Source: Metabacillus indicus LMG 22858 (GTDB taxonomy: Bacteria; Bacillota; Bacilli; Bacillales; Bacillaceae). From it: a stretch of 64,000 nt of DNA. The notes under the pieces were generated by a model that saw nothing but the letters and a program-made list of their open reading frames with translations, did not search any database and was not told where the DNA came from. A program made the translations under genes and the position numbers. Below, piece after piece: positions 60,850-64,000 of the stretch; positions within the stretch are counted from its first letter, which is position 1, and every line of letters starts with the position of its first letter. The stretch spans positions 620,001-684,000 of the forward strand of contig NZ_JGVU02000002.1 in NCBI RefSeq assembly GCF_000708755.2. The letters are read 5' to 3'.

Positions 60850-62115
60850 TTAACCTTCAATCAGCAGCGACTCTGGATCTTCTAGAAGGTCTTTAATTGT
60901 AGCAAGGAAACTTACGGCTTCTTTTCCGTCAACGATTCTGTGATCGTAAGAAAGTGCAATGTACATCATTGGGCGGTTTTCCATTGTATCCTTATCGATC
61001 GCAACAGGGCGAAGCTGAATTTTATGCATGCCCAAAATTCCAACTTGCGGTCCGTTAAGAATTGGTGTTGACATCAGGGAGCCGAAAACGCCTCCGTTAG
61101 TAATCGTAAATGTACCGCCTGAAAGGTCAGCAATTGTCAGCTTGTTTTTCTGTGCTTTACCGGCAAGATCACTGATATCCCCTTCAATTTGGGCGAATGA
61201 CTTGCGGTCAGCGTCGCGGACAACCGGCACGACAAGGCCTTCAGGTGCAGAGACTGCAATGCCGATATCATAGAATTTTTTAAGGATCAGCTGATCTCCC
61301 TGAATCTCAGCGTTGAGAAGCGGGTATTTTTTAAGAGCTGCGATTACTGCCTTTGTAAAGAATGACATAAATCCAAGACGCACATCGTGCTGTTCGAAGA
61401 ATTTGTCTTTACGGCGCTTGCGGATGTCCATCACAGCGGTCATGTCCACTTCATTAAATGTTGTCAGCATGGCTGCTGTCTGCTGAACTTCCACAAGGCG
61501 TTTTGCGATTGTTTGTCTGCGTCTTGACATGCGCTCAACTTCTACCGGCTTGTCAAAAGAATCTGCTGTAACTGCCGGTTTAGCTTCAGGTTTAGGAGCA
61601 GCTGGAGCCTGTGGCTTAGCTTCAGGTGAATATGCTTCTACATCATGCTTGCGCAATCTTCCAAGCGGATCTCCTGATGGAACCTGGGAAAGGTCAATTC
61701 CTTTTTCCCGGGCAAGCTTGCGGGCAGACGGACTAGCAATCGGGCGCTGTGACTTCGCTTCCTGCTGTTCTTGCTTTACAGGTGCAGAAGGTTTCGGCTG
61801 CTCTTCCGTTTTCGCTTCTTGTTTAGGCTCTTCAGGTTTTGCCTCAGGAGCTTTTTGCTCATCACTTGCAGAAGCACCGCCGTTTTCATCAATCTCAGCG
61901 ATCACTTCACCCACTTGAACAGTGTCTCCTGAATCTTTAACAACATCTTTCAGCACACCAGAATAATCAGCTGTCAGTTCAACGTTTACTTTATCGGTTT
62001 CAAGTTCAACCAGATATTCCCCTTTTTCAACGTAGTCTCCCGGCTGTTTCAGCCATTGTGCGATTGTTCCTTCTGAGATGGATTCAGCTAATTCTGGTAC
62101 GATTACTTGTGCCAT
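60850..62115 (-). CDS. odhB: Dihydrolipoyllysine succinyltransferase, E2 of 2-oxoglutarate dehydrogenase
   Basis: A 421-residue E2 core of the 2-oxoglutarate dehydrogenase complex in the TCA cycle; transfers succinyl from lipoamide to CoA. The lipoyl domain (1-80) has Lys42 in ETDKVNVEL, a Pro/Ala/Glu-rich linker follows, the E1/E3-binding domain has [19 protein letters not shown] near 125, and the acyltransferase domain (190-421) ends with catalytic His in [10 protein letters not shown]. The start at 62115 has GGGAG 8 nt upstream. It begins 2 nt after the odhA stop, in the usual odhA-odhB order. Confidence 0.97.
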   Translation of the reverse strand: MAQVIVPELAESISEGTIAQWLKQPGDYVEKGEYLVELETDKVNVELTADYSGVLKDVVKDSGDTVQVGEVIAEIDENGGASASDEQKAPEAKPEEPKQEAKTEEQPKPSAPVKQEQQEAKSQRPIASPSARKLAREKGIDLSQVPSGDPLGRLRKHDVEAYSPEAKPQAPAAPKPEAKPAVTADSFDKPVEVERMSRRRQTIAKRLVEVQQTAAMLTTFNEVDMTAVMDIRKRRKDKFFEQHDVRLGFMSFFTKAVIAALKKYPLLNAEIQGDQLILKKFYDIGIAVSAPEGLVVPVVRDADRKSFAQIEGDISDLAGKAQKNKLTIADLSGGTFTITNGGVFGSLMSTPILNGPQVGILGMHKIQLRPVAIDKDTMENRPMMYIALSYDHRIVDGKEAVSFLATIKDLLEDPESLLIEG

Positions 62116-62117
62116 GA

Positions 62118-64000
62118 TCAAATTCTCCCTTCGTTTTTCCACGTCAATGCTTCAGTCACGATGCGTTCCTGATCTTTTTTATGAACGTTTGGATCTCCCT
62201 CTGCTGTTGAAGATCTTCTCTTTCTGCCGATATATTTCACTTTTGTCTGTACTGGCGCCACTTCTCTGAGTTCCGGTTCAATGTATGTCCATGCACCCAT
62301 GTTCATAGGCTCTTCCTGTACCCATACAATCTCTTCTAGAGCTTCATATCTGCCCAAGATGGCTGATATTTCTTTTTTCGGGAAAGGATACAGTTCTTCC
62401 ACTCTTACAAGGTGAATACTGTCAGCTTTGTTTTCCATTGCGTTCAGTTTGTCCGTTAAGTCTGTCGCAATTTTTCCGCTGCACAGGACAATGCGCTTCA
62501 CTTCTGAATGGTTCAGGCCGAGTCCTGGCTGTTCAATAACAGAACGGAATCCCCCGCCGCTCATCTCATCTATAGATGAAACAGTCTGTGCGTTACGCAG
62601 CAGGCTCTTTGGCGTCATGATCACAAGCGGACGCACTTCCTCGCGTTTGAGCAAAGCTGCCTGTCTTCTTAAAATATGGAAATATTGAGCTGCGCTTGTC
62701 AGGTTGGCAACTGTCCAGTTGTTTTCAGCCGCAAGCTGCAGATAGCGCTCAAGTCTGGCACTTGAATGCTCTGGCCCTTGTCCTTCGTACCCGTGAGGAA
62801 GAAGCATCACAAGACCTGATTTTTGTCCCCATTTAGCTCTGCCTGCAGAGATAAACTGGTCAAAGAAGACCTGGGCTGCATTGGCAAAATCTCCGTACTG
62901 TGCTTCCCATAGCACAAGTGTCTCAGGAGCAAAAACATTGTAGCCGTATTCAAATCCGAGAACAGATCCCTCAGAAAGCGGACTATTATGAACGGCAAAT
63001 GATACGTTTGATTTACTTAGTTTATGCAGCGGTGCATAAACATTGCCTGTCTCGCTGTCATGCAGGACAAGATGTCTTTGGGAGAATGTGCCGCGCTCGG
63101 AATCCTGACCTGAAAGGCGGATCGGTGTACCATCTTCAAGGATTGTTGCAAAAGCAAGCGTTTCAGCAAGTGCCCAGTCAGCCTTTTGCTCACCTGCAAA
63201 GATGTTTGCCCGGCGTTCTAAAATGCGCTTAAGTTTATCAAACACATGAAAATCTTCCGGCCATTTTACAAGTTCATCATTAATTCTGAGCAAAGCTTCT
63301 TTCTCGACAGCCGTTTCAATAGCCGGCAGCCCGTTGATAACGATTTCAGGAAGTTCTATATCATGTACCTGAGTGACTTTTTTAGAAGGCACTTTTTGGT
63401 ACGCTGCATCGAATTTATCCAGTACTTGCTGATCAATTTCTTCTATTTTTTCTTTCGTTGCATATCCTGCTTCTTCAAGCTTCTTCGCATAAAGAGCCCG
63501 CGCAGTAGGATGCTTTCGGATTTTTTCGTAAAGCTGCGGCTGCGTCGTCATCGGCTCATCCATCTCGTTGTGGCCGAAGCGGCGGTAGCCGATCAGGTCG
63601 ATCAGGAAGTCGCGGTTAAACAGTTTGCGGTATTCGATCGCCATTAAAACAGCTGCAAGACACGCCTCCGGATCATCTGCATTAACGTGAACGATTGGAA
63701 TTTCATATCCTTTGGCAAGATCACTTGCATACTTGGTGGACCTGGAATCCATGCTTTCTGTCGTAAAGCCGATCATGTTATTTGCAATAATGTGAATGGA
63801 TCCGCCTGTCTGATAGCCTTTCAGAGAGTTCAGATTCAGTGTTTCCGCAACAATTCCTTCTCCAGGAAACGCTGCATCCCCGTGAATGATAATCGCCATA
63901 GACTCTTTTTCGTCCTGTACAGGGTAGCCTGCTGTCTTGCGGTTATCCTGTGCGGCACGCGTATATCCCATGACAATAGGATCTACATACTCCAGATGGC
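62118..64000 (-). CDS. odhA: 2-oxoglutarate dehydrogenase E1 (5' end outside window)
   Basis: The thiamine-diphosphate E1 component; decarboxylates 2-oxoglutarate and succinylates E2. The frame is open to the window edge, where it reads [19 protein letters not shown], an internal OdhA sequence, so about 320 N-terminal residues are missing from a family length near 945. Visible blocks are [31 protein letters not shown] (thiamine diphosphate/Mg site), [13 protein letters not shown] and [13 protein letters not shown]. The internal ATG near 63971 is not the start. Co-transcribed with odhB. Confidence 0.97.
   Translation of the reverse strand, partial: HLEYVDPIVMGYTRAAQDNRKTAGYPVQDEKESMAIIIHGDAAFPGEGIVAETLNLNSLKGYQTGGSIHIIANNMIGFTTESMDSRSTKYASDLAKGYEIPIVHVNADDPEACLAAVLMAIEYRKLFNRDFLIDLIGYRRFGHNEMDEPMTTQPQLYEKIRKHPTARALYAKKLEEAGYATKEKIEEIDQQVLDKFDAAYQKVPSKKVTQVHDIELPEIVINGLPAIETAVEKEALLRINDELVKWPEDFHVFDKLKRILERRANIFAGEQKADWALAETLAFATILEDGTPIRLSGQDSERGTFSQRHLVLHDSETGNVYAPLHKLSKSNVSFAVHNSPLSEGSVLGFEYGYNVFAPETLVLWEAQYGDFANAAQVFFDQFISAGRAKWGQKSGLVMLLPHGYEGQGPEHSSARLERYLQLAAENNWTVANLTSAAQYFHILRRQAALLKREEVRPLVIMTPKSLLRNAQTVSSIDEMSGGGFRSVIEQPGLGLNHSEVKRIVLCSGKIATDLTDKLNAMENKADSIHLVRVEELYPFPKKEISAILGRYEALEEIVWVQEEPMNMGAWTYIEPELREVAPVQTKVKYIGRKRRSSTAEGDPNVHKKDQERIVTEALTWKNEGRI

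Overview
The window looks like chromosome of a low-GC, endospore-forming Gram-positive bacterium of the Bacillus/Metabacillus kind. The evidence is a GerA-type germination operon, a YhcN/YlaJ spore lipoprotein, a glcU-gdh pair, a sporulenol/hopene cyclase, KinB-like and other sporulation-type histidine kinases, RsbR-like STAS proteins with sigma-B-like promoters, strong AGGAGG ribosome sites and Bacillus-type riboswitch/T-box leaders. No phage, insertion sequence, rRNA or tRNA gene was seen. Most genes lie on the minus strand.

Layout. 1-2.3 kb: metE (3' end off the window) behind a cobalamin riboswitch. 2.3-6.4 kb: a GNAT protein, a KinB-like kinase and a DeoR regulator/HAD phosphatase operon. 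6.4-14.8 kb: a Fur-controlled six-gene NIS siderophore operon (dat-ddc-iucA-iucB-iucD-iucC, the rhbABCDEF order), best read as schizokinen biosynthesis. 15-16.8 kb: secreted alkaline phosphatase behind PhoP-like repeats. 16.8-19.2 kb: thiM-thiD-thiE behind a TPP riboswitch. 19.3-23.1 kb: GerA-family operon in A-C-B order. 23.2-24.8 kb: an Na+-coupled amino-acid transporter behind a T-box whose specifier reads Phe. 24.9-30.9 kb: small and accessory genes, a candidate free-standing structured RNA, a second YidC insertase with a MifM-like leader ORF, a MerR-HTH protein with ten 22-residue coiled-coil repeats, a DinB protein, an SDR and a YtxH protein. 31-35 kb: pepF and a long recQ. 35-37.7 kb: two YdjO-like zinc proteins and a B12-binding protein/histidine kinase pair. 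37.9-42.3 kb: AlaX editing protein, SDR, and a FAD monooxygenase/methyltransferase pair. 42.3-43.1 kb: two unrelated tandem-repeat arrays. 43.2-60.8 kb: GNAT, PLD-like, sporulation, stress-sensor, sugar and dehydrogenase genes, the cyclase, peptidases and an OYE-family enzyme. 60.8-64 kb: odhB and the 3' two thirds of odhA.

The most interesting points are: (1) a leader ORF with one membrane span and an arrest-like C-terminus just upstream of yidC2, together with a hairpin that pairs perfectly (one G-U) with the yidC2 ribosome site, the MifM/YidC2 control architecture; (2) a stand-alone B12-binding protein carrying a CarH-like W-x9-E motif, overlapping a PAS-histidine kinase gene; (3) a 122-bp repeat whose hairpin shows compensatory base-pair changes between copies, next to eight 52-bp repeats in perfect register; (4) a promoter-to-terminator unit of about 120 nt that encodes no protein; (5) a strong promoter plus terminator-like hairpin in the leader of a YdjO gene.

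All calls come from reading the sequence and from memory of protein families; no database search was run.
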